From Chlorogloeopsis fritschii (lineage in GTDB: Bacteria > Cyanobacteriota > Cyanobacteriia > Cyanobacteriales > Nostocaceae), in assembly GCF_043099315.1 (NCBI RefSeq), contig NZ_CP170746.1: a stretch of DNA of 64,000 nucleotides; one strand, given 5' to 3'. Positions 24,742 through 33,815 of the stretch are shown here, piece by piece (position 1 is the stretch's first letter; the number at the start of each line of letters is the position of its first letter). The notes beneath the pieces are model-generated. The model did not search any database, was not told the origin of the DNA, and saw only the letters and a list, made by a program, of their open reading frames with translations. The position numbers and the translations under genes were made by a program.

Positions 24742-25704
24742 TTAAGAAACAGATAATTCCAACTCCACCAAATCCTTGAATAGGGTAGTACTCAAGTAAC
24801 GTTCGCCAAAACTAGGTTGAACTATGACAATTAACTTGTCGCTATTTTCTTTTCGCTTGGCTACCCTAATCGCAGCAGCCAACGCAGCACCTGTAGAAAT
24901 ACCTGATAATAAACCTTCTTCTCTTGCTAATCTGCGGCTAAAGGCGATCGCATCTTCATCAGAGACTGCAATCACCTCATCAATCAATTCTAGACGGCAA
25001 ATTGCTGGAATAAATCCTGCACCAATTCCTTGAATTTTATGCGCTCCCGATCTACCTCCAGAAAGCACCTGACTATTACTTGGTTCTACAGCAATAGCTT
25101 GAAAACTTGGCTTGCGCTGTTTAATCACTTGGGCTACACCTGTCACGGTTCCGCCAGTACCGACTCCCGCTACCAAAATATCTACCTTGCCATCGGTATC
25201 TTCCCAAATTTCAAGGGCTGTTGTCTGGCGATGTACCTTGGGGTTAGCTGGATTGTTGAACTGCTGTAGCATATAGGCATTGGGCAATTGTGCTACTATT
25301 TGTTCTGCTTTGGCGATCGCTCCCCGCATCCCTTCTATACCAGGAGTTAATTCTAACTGAGCGCCATAAGCCCTCAACATCGCCCGTCTTTCCGTACTCA
25401 TCGTATCTGGCATAGTCAGAATCAAATGATAGCCCTTAGCAGCAGCTACCATTGCCAAAGCGATACCCGTATTTCCAGAAGTCGGCTCTACTAATACCGT
25501 CTTTCCGGGATGAATTAAACCCGCCTCCTCTGCACTTTCTACCATACTCACGCCAATTCTGTCTTTGACAGATGCAGATGGATTCATGCTTTCTAACTTG
25601 ATTACAATCTCTGCTACAGCTCCCTCTTGTTGAGGAATTCTGTTTAACTGCACCAGTGGAGTACGTCCGACTAACTCTGTAATATTTTTGGCAATTTTCA
25701 TCAC
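24742..25704 (-). CDS. cysK: Cysteine synthase A (O-acetylserine sulfhydrylase)
   Basis: 320 residues. PLP enzyme making cysteine from O-acetylserine and sulfide. ELVGRTPLVQLNRIP at the N-terminus, the PLP lysine in NPSASVKDRIGVSM (about K47), PTSGNTGIALAMVAAAKGY for substrate binding, VGTGGTVTGVAQ for the phosphate and GISTGAALAAAI near the end are all present. The regulator gene ends 15 bp upstream on the same strand, so the two are probably co-transcribed, which suggests control by O-acetylserine/sulfur status. Confidence 0.95.
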   Translation of the reverse strand: MMKIAKNITELVGRTPLVQLNRIPQQEGAVAEIVIKLESMNPSASVKDRIGVSMVESAEEAGLIHPGKTVLVEPTSGNTGIALAMVAAAKGYHLILTMPDTMSTERRAMLRAYGAQLELTPGIEGMRGAIAKAEQIVAQLPNAYMLQQFNNPANPKVHRQTTALEIWEDTDGKVDILVAGVGTGGTVTGVAQVIKQRKPSFQAIAVEPSNSQVLSGGRSGAHKIQGIGAGFIPAICRLELIDEVIAVSDEDAIAFSRRLAREEGLLSGISTGAALAAAIRVAKRKENSDKLIVIVQPSFGERYLSTTLFKDLVELELSVS

Positions 25705-25719
25705 AGTATTCTTATGTCA

Positions 25720-26187
25720 TTAAATGTAATACATCTGGCTCTTCTGCAACCGTGCTTCTCGCTGCTCAAATAGATCTTGGATGGTATATTGGCTCAAAAC
25801 ATCTTGTGCTGCTAAATCTGCTTGCTGCCAAATGTTATGCACCAAAATTTTTTCCAAATTTTCTTCACCAAGGGATTCTTTTTCTTTCTGTTCTCCATCC
25901 AACATAATCACAACCTCTAACAAGGTTAATTGCCGAGGTTCACGCAATAAAACAAAACCACCTTTAGAGCCACGTTGACTCTGCACCACACCAGAGCGCC
26001 GCAGACTTGTGAGAATTTGTTCTAGATACCGCTCTGGAATTGGATGCTTGGCAGAGATATCACTCATAGTTACAGGTGTTTTGCGATCGCAATTGTTAGC
26101 TAACTCTAAAAGTGCTATGAGCGCATATTCCACTTTGGCAGACAGATCCAAGAGGGCATACTTTTGTTTTCTTAAGCTCTCATTCAT
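25720..26187 (-). CDS. Rrf2-family regulator (CymR-like)
   Basis: 155 residues. The winged helix shows LSAKVEYALIALLELANNCD, MSDISAKHPIPERYLEQILT and SLRRSGVVQSQRGSKGGFVL, the Rrf2 core. The three-Cys cluster of IscR is absent (only one Cys), as in CymR, the cysteine-metabolism repressor that senses O-acetylserine through CysK. Its position directly upstream of cysK on the same strand agrees with that. The first 14 residues may not be native; a start nearer LLDLSAK is possible. Target binding by this copy is inference. Confidence 0.85.
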   Translation of the reverse strand: MNESLRKQKYALLDLSAKVEYALIALLELANNCDRKTPVTMSDISAKHPIPERYLEQILTSLRRSGVVQSQRGSKGGFVLLREPRQLTLLEVVIMLDGEQKEKESLGEENLEKILVHNIWQQADLAAQDVLSQYTIQDLFEQREARLQKSQMYYI

Positions 26188-26379
26188 TATACTACGGTTA
26201 ACTGATAGGCTTATTGTACATTAAGTAAGAAAACAGTTAAAAATAATGTTTGCTGCAATACAATTTATTCAATCCTCATGAAAGTACTATAAGCTTATCA
26301 AATTACCGATGTTTCATTATCAAAACTTTGATCTAAGTCTGAGGCTGGATCGATCCAAATTGCAAAAATATGTTGCTAC

Positions 26380-27399
26380 CTACCTTATGGCGTAAGCAGC
26401 AGGAAACACCTTTGTTTGTTTCGGTTTGATGTAGACACGTTGCCCCTTTTCTAGCTGAAGCTGATAAAATTCTTCTCGACTGAGATAAGCATTGAGTATT
26501 TCACCAGATCGTAAAGTTAACTCCACACGAATCTCCCAACCAAGATGAATGATTCGTTCAACGATCGCAGACATAGTATTCTCGTTGGCATGGGTTTTAA
26601 TCAAGATATCGTGGGGTCGCAGAAAAACTTTGTCATGGTCAGAAACTGCACTTTTGTTGGGTAAAATACCAGCATCAGCAGGTAGAACATTTACAGGGCC
26701 AATAAAACTCATCACGAATGGTGTGGCTGGATTGTCATAAATTTCCGCTGGTTTACCAACTTGTTCTACCCTTCCTTGATTCATGACCACAATTTCGTCA
26801 GCAACTTCCATTGCTTCTTCTTGATCGTGAGTGACAAATACAGTCGTGACATGAACTTCTGAATGCAGATTGCGTAACCAAACACGCAAATCCTTACGAA
26901 CTTTAGCATCTAATGCCCCGAAAGGCTCATCTAATAATAAAATCCGAGGCTGTACAGCCAGAGAGCGTGCTAATGCTACCCGTTGTCGTTGCCCACCAGA
27001 TAGCTGAGAAGGATAGCGATCGCCAAATCCTTGCATCTGTACCAATTCCAAAAGTTCATCAACACGTTGACGAATCCGGTGTTTGGGATGCTTGCGCAGA
27101 TCCATAGCGAAGGCAATATTCTCACGCACTGTCAAGTGTTTAAATAGGGCGTAATGCTGGAAAACAAAGCCAATATTACGTTCTTGGACGCTATGATAAG
27201 TAGCATTTTCACCCACTAACCAAATTTCACCAGCATCTGGTATTTCTAAACCAGCAATGATGCGTAGCAATGTAGATTTTCCTGAACCTGATGGGCCTAA
27301 TAATGCCACTAAAGAACCAGTTTTTATCTCTAAACTAACTTCATCAACAGCGCGGAAACTTCCGTAATGCTTAGAAATATTTTCAATTACAATTCCCAT
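26380..27399 (-). CDS. cysA: Sulfate/thiosulfate ABC transporter ATP-binding protein
   Basis: 339 residues. Walker A GPSGSGKSTLLRIIAGLE, Q-loop GFVFQHYALFKHLTV, signature LSGGQRQRVALARSL, Walker B ILLLDEPFGALD, and a C-terminal TOBE-type domain (VFLRPHDILIKTHAN). The N-terminal MGIVIENISKHYGSFRAVDE is typical of CysA. CysA powers sulfate uptake with CysT/CysW permeases and a binding protein. Only the binding-protein gene lies upstream here, with no permease genes in between. Confidence 0.88.
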   Translation of the reverse strand: MGIVIENISKHYGSFRAVDEVSLEIKTGSLVALLGPSGSGKSTLLRIIAGLEIPDAGEIWLVGENATYHSVQERNIGFVFQHYALFKHLTVRENIAFAMDLRKHPKHRIRQRVDELLELVQMQGFGDRYPSQLSGGQRQRVALARSLAVQPRILLLDEPFGALDAKVRKDLRVWLRNLHSEVHVTTVFVTHDQEEAMEVADEIVVMNQGRVEQVGKPAEIYDNPATPFVMSFIGPVNVLPADAGILPNKSAVSDHDKVFLRPHDILIKTHANENTMSAIVERIIHLGWEIRVELTLRSGEILNAYLSREEFYQLQLEKGQRVYIKPKQTKVFPAAYAIR

Positions 27400-27609
27400 T
27401 CTTTTTCTTCCTTGAGATTGTATGAATTAAATTCAACTACGATTTACCAACCGATATTTAGTATTTAAATTAAATTTCAACTTTATTCATCTTCCTAAAT
27501 ACCCCTACTTTGAATTAGAAAATAGAAGTAAATACACCCTAAATGTAAAAGCAGTATCAATGTATACGACCAGCCATAGGAGGATTGGGGATTGGGTAAT
27601 AGGATTTGT

Positions 27610-27652
27610 CCCTAGCCTCTAGCCCCTAATCCCTAGCCCCTAATCCCCAGTC
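27610..27652. repeat. Short tandem repeats (CCCTAGC/CCCTAAT heptamers) at the end of sbpA
   Basis: CCTAGCCTCTAGCCCCTAAT followed by CCCTAGCCCCTAATCCCC. The repeat encodes the last seven to eight residues of the sulfate-binding protein (DWGLGARD). Confidence 0.75.
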
Positions 27653-28756
27653 ACCTTTCTGAGCTTGAATTTGGTCAAAAATTGCCCCATCGGCAAAAAA
27701 TTTCTTCTGGACAGCATCCCAACCGCCATAATCTACTACTGAACCTAAAGTTTTGACTTTGGGATATTTAGCAGCTAGTTCCTTTGTTTGCGTTGCGGTT
27801 TCATCGACTGGACGGAATCCGACTTTAGCAAATTCTGCTTGGGCTTCAGGGGTAAATAGATACTCCACAAAAGCTTGTGCTACTTCACGCGTACCATGTT
27901 TATCAACGTTTTTATCAACTACAGCGATAGGGTTATCAATTGAAATATTTACTGCTGGAATAACGTAGTTAACTTTTTCACCCTTTTGCTGTGCCAAGAT
28001 AATTTCGTTTTCATAATTAACTAGCACATCACCTTGACCTTGCTTGAAGAAAGCATCAGTGGCTTCACGAGCATCTTTTGTTAGCAACGGTACATTTTTG
28101 GTGTAAATCTGAGTAACAAAATCTAGGGCTTTTTCTTCACCACCCCCAGATTGAATTGCCGCATTCCAAAATGCGAGGAAGTTCCAACGCGCAATCCCAG
28201 AAGTTTTTGGATCGGCAGTAATTACCTGCACACCATCTTTGGCTAAATCTTCCCATGTTTTGATATTTTTAGGATTACCTTCACGGGTAATTAAGGCTGC
28301 CACAGATTTAGAGACAATTCCATTGTTAGGTAATTCTTTTTCCCATCCTGGTTCAATTAACCCCGCTTTCTCAATTCGGTTCACATCTAGAGCCAAAGCC
28401 AAATGGACAATATCAGCTTCTAAGCCATCAATCACTGCACGGGCTTGAGAACCAGAACCACCATAACTTTGCTTAAAGGTGACGTTTTGATTCTGTTCTT
28501 GCTTCCACTTCTGGGCAAATTTGGGAATAATCGCGTCATGAGCTGCTTTTGTGACAGCAAAGGATACTAAAGTCAGTTCCACATCTTGCTTGTTGGCTGC
28601 AACTGGACTAGCTCCAGGGTTATTGGTAGTTGCTGCATTTTCGCTGTTACCCCCACAGGCTGCGATCGCTACACTTAAAATCACTCCTACCAAAAACAGC
28701 GACACAAAGCTTCTCAAAGATCGGCGTTTCCATCGATTCCAGATATCTGACCACAT
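27626..28756 (-). CDS. sbpA: Sulfate-binding lipoprotein of the CysA transporter
   Basis: 376 residues. Lipobox-type signal SLFLVGVILSVAIAACGGNS puts the lipid Cys at about residue 34. The mature protein has VELTLVSFAVTKAAHDAIIP, FKQSYGGSGSQARAVIDGLE, ALDVNRIEKAGLI and VISADPKTSG-like VITADPKTSGIARWNFLAFW, all marks of the sulfate/thiosulfate-binding family. It captures sulfate in the periplasm. The final DWGLGARD comes from a heptamer repeat, so the natural end after FDQIQAQ has been replaced or extended. cysT and cysW are absent from the usual place between this gene and cysA. Confidence 0.9.
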   Translation of the reverse strand: MWSDIWNRWKRRSLRSFVSLFLVGVILSVAIAACGGNSENAATTNNPGASPVAANKQDVELTLVSFAVTKAAHDAIIPKFAQKWKQEQNQNVTFKQSYGGSGSQARAVIDGLEADIVHLALALDVNRIEKAGLIEPGWEKELPNNGIVSKSVAALITREGNPKNIKTWEDLAKDGVQVITADPKTSGIARWNFLAFWNAAIQSGGGEEKALDFVTQIYTKNVPLLTKDAREATDAFFKQGQGDVLVNYENEIILAQQKGEKVNYVIPAVNISIDNPIAVVDKNVDKHGTREVAQAFVEYLFTPEAQAEFAKVGFRPVDETATQTKELAAKYPKVKTLGSVVDYGGWDAVQKKFFADGAIFDQIQAQKGDWGLGARD

Positions 28757-29424
28757 ACTGACTTTAGGCTCCTTGCTTTAATCTACTATTAGTCAATCGA
28801 CTATTAGTATTTGGTGTTTAGTAATAGATACTACAGATATCTCAAGGAAATAGCAAGATTAAACACCACAATCCCAGTCAAGAATATGTAAATTTCATGA
28901 CTTTATAAACTTTCTAGAAATAAAAATATAAGCACCTTACTACCACTAAGCAGTGGACAAGCAACAATAGCTGGTTATGATGTCACCCATCAATCCACAG
29001 ATGTCAGAAAGGTTATTGGTTACGTACCTCAAGCCCTTTCTGCTGATAGTAGTCTTACAGGTTATGAAAATCTTTTAATCTTTGCCAAGCTATATGATAT
29101 TCCAGTTAAGCAACGTCAACGGCGTATCCAGGGGTCATCGTGCCAAAACGGGAAAATTTTACGCTTGTATATTGAAGGAGTGTAGTACACCGAATGTAAG
29201 CTGGTTCTCCCGAAACCGACCTTAGCAGTGGTCACTACACTCTCAAAAGTGAACTCAAACAGTTACCTGGGGCAAGAAACGCACGCCAGAACATTTGCTA
29301 CCCAGTGAAGTCCAATTCTAGAAATCTACATCACTAACTAAACCGTATTGGAATATAGGATGGTGCAGCGCTTGGCGACAACACACCCTACAACTTTTCT
29401 TTCTATATCTCCAATACTCGATTC
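28757..29424. other. Gene-poor region with an ABC-ATPase fragment
   Basis: 668 bp. Apart from the ABC fragment at 28934-29131 there is an inverted pair GAGTGTAGT (about 29178) and ACTACACTC (about 29233) in a segment with no open frame, perhaps the remains of an insertion. No intact gene. Confidence 0.4.
28934..29131 (+). pseudogene. Fragment of an ABC-2-type ATPase (DrrA-like)
   Basis: The frame reads TLLPLSSGQATIAGYDVTHQ, then RKVIGYVPQALSADSSLTGY and ENLLIFAKLYDIPVKQRQRR. This is the piece between Walker A and the signature of ABC-2 (daunorubicin-resistance type) ATPases. Both the Walker A and the signature/Walker B parts are missing, so it is a relic. Confidence 0.75.
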
Positions 29425-30744
29425 TTAATTAAAAGTTAAAGCTTGTCCACGCACCTGTGTATTTAACTTGCCTTTCTCGTAAACAATCTGTCCGCCAACA
29501 ATCGTATAAACAGGCCAACCAGTCAAATCCCAACCTTCAAAAGGACTCCAACCACACTTAGTCAAAAGCTCTTCGCGGACAACAGGACGGTAAGTATTCA
29601 AATCTACAAGCACTAGATCAGCATCATAACCGGGAGCGATCGCCCCTTTATTGGGAATACCATACGCTTTAGCTACCGCAGTTGACATCCATTTCACAAC
29701 TTGGGCAACACTACATCGTCCTTGCTTTGCCGCTGTCAGCATTAAAGGAAGTGAAGTTTCTACTCCAGGCATTCCCGAAGGACTGTTGGGGTAAGGTTGT
29801 GCTTTTTCTTCTAGGGTGTGGGGTGCGTGATCCGTGGCAATAAAATCTATCACTCCATCAAGCAAAGCTTGCCAAAGAACTTCGTTGTCGTGGGGCGATC
29901 GCAAAGGCGGGTTCATTTGCGCTAAGGTGCCAATCTTTTCATAGGCACTGGTGTTTAAAAGCAAATGCTGGGGTGTTACCTCTGCCGTTACCCAACTAGG
30001 TTTGTGCTCACGTAATAACTCTGCTTCCTCTGCTGTAGACATATGCAGAATATGCAGGCGACGCTGGTATTTTTGTGAAAGTTTTAATGCCCGCTTGGTT
30101 GCTAATAGTGCTGCTTGATTATCTTGGATTTGAGAATGAACCGCTACATCGTGAATACCAGCAAATTCCTGTCGCCTTTGGTTTATTCTCGCTTGATCTT
30201 CAGCGTGAACGGCAATTAAACGATTTCCCTGAGCAAAGATTGCCTCTAGTTTTTCTTCGCTATCGACGAGCAACGGGCCATGCATCGATCCCATAAAAAT
30301 TTTAATACCCGGAGTCGGATTAGCCGCAAGTAAATCTGGCAGATTCTCTCCCGTTGCCCCAATAAAAAAGCCATAGTTGACAAGACACTTATTTTGGGCA
30401 CGCTGCAACTTATCATCAAGAGCTTGCTGATTGCTGGTAAGAGGGCGTGTATTCGGCATTTCCAAAAAAGAAGTGACTCCTCCTTTGGCACAGGCACTAG
30501 TAGCAGTAAATAAATCTTCTTTATGCTCTAATCCTGGTTCTCGGAAATGTACCTGCGGATCGATGACTCCCGGCAACAAAGTTAAACCTTGTGCGTCAAT
30601 TTCTCTATCGGGAACTGCTGTGGAGATTTCGGGTGCAATTTCGACAATGAGGCGATCGCGCGTCAGCACATCTCCAATCATTAAGTCTCCATTTGTTAAA
30701 ACAATCTGAGCGCGGCGAATCAGCAAACTGGTAGAAGATGACAT
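29425..30744 (-). CDS. pyrC: Dihydroorotase
   Basis: 439 residues of the amidohydrolase fold, closing the pyrimidine ring (carbamoyl aspartate to dihydroorotate). LTLLPGVIDPQVHFREPGLE is the metal-binding region, where the usual DxHxH shows Gln for the first His. GIKIFMGSMHG likely contains the bridging Lys; further ligands lie in AVHAEDQARI, LHILHMSTAEEAEL and FIATDHAPHTLEEKA. Length and C-terminal VRGQALTFN fit type I enzymes of cyanobacteria. The His-to-Gln change may be normal for this clade; I cannot check. It lies 264 bp from the divergent lepB. Confidence 0.93.
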   Translation of the reverse strand: MSSSTSLLIRRAQIVLTNGDLMIGDVLTRDRLIVEIAPEISTAVPDREIDAQGLTLLPGVIDPQVHFREPGLEHKEDLFTATSACAKGGVTSFLEMPNTRPLTSNQQALDDKLQRAQNKCLVNYGFFIGATGENLPDLLAANPTPGIKIFMGSMHGPLLVDSEEKLEAIFAQGNRLIAVHAEDQARINQRRQEFAGIHDVAVHSQIQDNQAALLATKRALKLSQKYQRRLHILHMSTAEEAELLREHKPSWVTAEVTPQHLLLNTSAYEKIGTLAQMNPPLRSPHDNEVLWQALLDGVIDFIATDHAPHTLEEKAQPYPNSPSGMPGVETSLPLMLTAAKQGRCSVAQVVKWMSTAVAKAYGIPNKGAIAPGYDADLVLVDLNTYRPVVREELLTKCGWSPFEGWDLTGWPVYTIVGGQIVYEKGKLNTQVRGQALTFN

Positions 30745-31007
30745 GGATAATAGAGTGTTAGAGCAAGAGCGATTTGTGACAAATAACTATTCGTTTGGGT
30801 TAAACTTAGTTGGACTGTTAGCAATAAATTTATGTCAGGTGTTACCAATAAGTTTATCGTCTTTGATGTATAAATTACCTTGCCAACATCACAACCAAAC
30901 TCAAAAAATCAATTGGTAAAGCTAAAATTAACAAATATATAGTTATATAGCATCCCCATACAGAGAAGTTTATCACCTGCACATTGTGCCTTTAGTCAAG
31001 TAATTTC

Positions 31008-31658
31008 ATGCAAAATCAAGTGTCTGATCACAACTCTAGCCAAAAACCTGATAACTCCTGGATTGCAGAACTAGGTAGAACAATTGTATTAAGTATAGTA
31101 CTCGCTTTGGGTATTCGTACTTTTGTCGCCGAAGCTCGTTGGATTCCCTCTGGTTCAATGGAGCCAACACTACACGGCTCACCTAACCAGTGGGAGGCTG
31201 ACAAAATCATTGTCGATAAGTTGAGTTATAAATTTTCTCACCCTCAAAGAGGGGATATTGTAGTATTTTCACCGACAAAAGAGCTACAACAAGAACAATA
31301 TCAAGATGCTTTTATTAAACGTATTGTTGGTTTGCCAGGAGAAAAGATAGAAATCAGGAATGGTAAAGTTTATATTAACAATCAACCCCTGCTGGAAAAC
31401 AAGTATCTGGCTCCTTCACAACGTACAGTAACAGATGTTTGTACCTCAGGGCCACAACCACCTTTTTTATCTAAACCTGTGACGATACCCCCTGATTCCT
31501 ACTTAGTGTTAGGTGATAACCGTGGCAGCAGTTATGATAGCCGCTGCTGGGGAGTTGTTCCACGTGAGAATATTATCGGTCGTGCCATTCTCCGTTTTTG
31601 GCCCCTAAATCATATTGGTGGAATTGATAAATCACCACTGTATACCCAGGAGAATTAA
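31008..31658 (+). CDS. lepB: Signal peptidase I
   Basis: 216 residues. One N-terminal membrane helix (TIVLSIVLALGIRTFVAEAR), then the catalytic Ser50 in WIPSGSMEPTL and Lys104 in DAFIKRIVGLPGE, box E GDNRGSSYDSRCWGVV. It removes signal peptides on the outer face of the cytoplasmic and thylakoid membranes. All catalytic residues are present. ATG 31008 is the only start that keeps the basic N-terminal region. Confidence 0.95.
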   Translation: MQNQVSDHNSSQKPDNSWIAELGRTIVLSIVLALGIRTFVAEARWIPSGSMEPTLHGSPNQWEADKIIVDKLSYKFSHPQRGDIVVFSPTKELQQEQYQDAFIKRIVGLPGEKIEIRNGKVYINNQPLLENKYLAPSQRTVTDVCTSGPQPPFLSKPVTIPPDSYLVLGDNRGSSYDSRCWGVVPRENIIGRAILRFWPLNHIGGIDKSPLYTQEN

Positions 31659-31736
31659 AAAAGCCAGATTATTAGTCAAAGATGGAATTTTGCAAGCGAT
31701 CACTTAAGTATAATTACTAAGATTTAAGATGCTTAC

Positions 31737-31758
31737 GCCCAGAACTTCAGTTCTGGGC
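31737..31758 (+). terminator. Hairpin after lepB
   Basis: GCCCAGAAC pairs with GTTCTGGGC around TTCA, about 80 bp after lepB. The remaining 200 bp to the next gene show nothing else. Confidence 0.55.
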
Positions 31759-31972
31759 TAATCGCACAAGTCTACTTAAGTGGACTGAAATATGCAGTGA
31801 GTCTATCTCAGCACCCAAAGGGCATCTACCACGAGAAAAGACCCACACAAAGTTTTTCATACTGGTATACAAAGTTCATCGGTACCGCTTTCTAATTAAC
31901 ATAAAAAATCTGTTATTTAGTTTGTGTAAATGGGATTAATAAAGTAAGAAATGTTACTTTATTATTACACGT

Positions 31973-32557
31973 ATGCAGTATCCTCTTGAACTTACATTTA
32001 AGTTATGGGCATTTGCACCACAAATATCAGTAATTGATACTCAAGGAAGTTTTGTATTTTACGTCAAACAGAAACTCTTTAAACTCAAGGAAGCAATTAC
32101 TGTCTTTGCTGATGCGGAGCGAAACAATCCACTCTACTACATTAAAGCCGATCGCATTATTGACTTTTCAGCGCGCTACGATTTCACAGACAGCAACGGA
32201 ACTTATATCGGTTCAGTGAAAAGACGAGGGCTAAAATCTCTGTGGCGGGCGCGTTATGACATCTTTGATGGCGAAACATCCGCTCTGTACATCCAAGAAA
32301 AAAACCCTTGGATCAAAGTTATGGATGCTCTGTTTGCGGAAATTCCCGTTGTGGGAATATTCAGCGGTTATGTATTTAACCCTGTCTACTTAGTCAGCCG
32401 TACAGATGGTGCAGTGGTGATGCGCCTAGAAAAAATTCCCTCCTTTCTTTCTAGAAAATTTACAATCAAAGCAGTCGATCAATTAAGCGATCGCGAAGAA
32501 AAACAAGTGTTGTTAAGTTTAATCATGATGCTTCTGCTTGAGAAGACTCGCGGCTAG
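31973..32557 (+). CDS. LURP-one/YxjI-like (scramblase-fold) protein
   Basis: 194 residues with a repetitive beta-strand pattern: ELTFKLWAFAPQISVIDTQG, FVFYVKQKLFKLKEAITVFA, YYIKADRIIDFSARYDFTDS, GTYIGSVKRRGLKSLWRARY and ALYIQEKNPWIKVMDALFAE. This is the Tubby-like/LURP-one beta barrel around a helix. The family's role is not known; some members bind phospholipids. It stands alone with 131 bp to rpsO. Confidence 0.6.
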   Translation: MQYPLELTFKLWAFAPQISVIDTQGSFVFYVKQKLFKLKEAITVFADAERNNPLYYIKADRIIDFSARYDFTDSNGTYIGSVKRRGLKSLWRARYDIFDGETSALYIQEKNPWIKVMDALFAEIPVVGIFSGYVFNPVYLVSRTDGAVVMRLEKIPSFLSRKFTIKAVDQLSDREEKQVLLSLIMMLLLEKTRG

Positions 32558-32688
32558 CCCTATACCCTATCTCCTGTAACCTGTTCTTTATTTTTATAGC
32601 ACTGCCAACAAGACTCACTTACCATACAGCATGATGGCTGTGATAATATGAGAGACTGCTGCATAAATTTTAGATAATTCATCGAATC

Positions 32689-32958
32689 ATGGCTCTAACG
32701 CAACAGCGCAAACAGGAGATAATTTCTCAATACCAGGTACACGAAACCGATACTGGCTCTGCTGATGTCCAAATTGCAATGCTAACAGAGCGGATTAACC
32801 GCCTCAGTCAGCATCTCCAAGCAAATAAAAAAGATTTTTCTTCTCGCCGGGGACTGTTAAAGCTGATCGGTCAGCGTAAACGTCTTTTATCCTATATTCA
32901 GAAGGAAAACCGGGAACACTATCAAGCTTTGATTGCTCGTCTCGGTATTCGTGGTTAA
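32689..32958 (+). CDS. rpsO: 30S ribosomal protein S15
   Basis: 89 residues, exactly the family length. Contains HETDTGSADVQIAMLTERIN, LSQHLQANKKDFSSRRGLLK and LIGQRKRLLSYIQKENREHY. It binds 16S rRNA helices 20-22 early in assembly. A gene for a PAM68-type protein starts 12 bp after its stop, a linkage common in cyanobacteria. Confidence 0.98.
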   Translation: MALTQQRKQEIISQYQVHETDTGSADVQIAMLTERINRLSQHLQANKKDFSSRRGLLKLIGQRKRLLSYIQKENREHYQALIARLGIRG

Positions 32959-32969
32959 AATTACCGCCT

Positions 32970-33437
32970 ATGTCTGCTGAACCTGAAGACAATCGCTTGC
33001 CCTTTGAACCGAAAAAAAAGCGCCAAAAACCAGCTAAAGCTCTGAGTAACTCAACTACTGCCAAGCAAGAATCTGGAAATAAGGAAAAGAAAAAGCCACG
33101 ATATACCAAGGAAGAAACTGCAATTCCTCAGGTAGTTAGCCAACGGATGATACGTCGCGTCGCTGGCTTTTGCGGAGTGCCAACAGCTTTGGGTATTGGT
33201 TCTCTAGTATGCAGTTATCTGCTACTAATCTACGCTGGAGTTAAACTGCCTCCCGTTGCCGTATTGCTTGTAAATATGGGCTTTTTTGGTTTGGGGGTTT
33301 TAGGAATCACTTACGGCGTTCTCTCTGCTTCCTGGGATGAAGACAGAGTTGGTACTTTGCTGGGTTGGAGTGAGTTTACCACCAATTCGGGGCGGATGAT
33401 CGCAGCTTGGCGCGAAACTCGGCAAAAGAACATATGA
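32970..33437 (+). CDS. PAM68-family photosystem II assembly protein
   Basis: 155 residues. A basic, hydrophilic N-terminal third (LPFEPKKKRQKPAK ... KKKPRYTKEE), then AIPQVVSQRMIRRVAGFCGV, two membrane helices (LGIGSLVCSYLLLIYAG and VLLVNMGFFGLGVLGITYGV) and the tail GVLSASWDEDRVGTLLGWSE. This matches PAM68 (DUF3464), which helps assemble photosystem II and insert chlorophyll in thylakoids. It is transcribed with rpsO. Confidence 0.9.
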   Translation: MSAEPEDNRLPFEPKKKRQKPAKALSNSTTAKQESGNKEKKKPRYTKEETAIPQVVSQRMIRRVAGFCGVPTALGIGSLVCSYLLLIYAGVKLPPVAVLLVNMGFFGLGVLGITYGVLSASWDEDRVGTLLGWSEFTTNSGRMIAAWRETRQKNI

Positions 33438-33815
33438 TTTTTGGCGCTCAGGTGTTCAAACAATTGCTAGCCTGGAAATTTCAATTTCTAGGGAATTGGG
33501 TAGATTTGAAACAAATGTTGAAGTTATAAAACTTAAAATTTAAACTTCAACATTATTAATTAAAAATTTATCGTGCTTTTTTGTACCCGATTTTTAGTAG
33601 CATAAAAACTGAGCGCTATATTTAATTTTGGGCTATTGGTTAATAGTTAGTAGGGGCGAGTTTATTCTAGATATTTCCTTGTTTTGCAAGATTGCTATTA
33701 AGACCAGCCCTTACAGTAGCTAGTGGATAGTAGCAAGCAACTAGCCGCTATCCACTAATTGCTAATAATTGGCAAACAATTTTAAAAATCAAAACAACTT
33801 ATCAGGGAATATAAC
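33438..33815. other. Repeat-bearing spacer upstream of aroF
   Basis: 378 bp without a gene. It contains dispersed hairpin repeat copy B and TAGTGGATAGTAGCAAGCAA-type short repeats with the complement TTGCTTGCTACTATCCACTA-like sequence just after. Confidence 0.5.
33648..33720. repeat. Dispersed ~72-bp hairpin repeat, copy B
   Basis: TAGTAGGGGCGAGTTTATT ... ATTAAGACCAGCCCTTACAG. It is the most diverged of three copies (see 5047 and 46062), with two changes in each stem arm. Confidence 0.75.
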
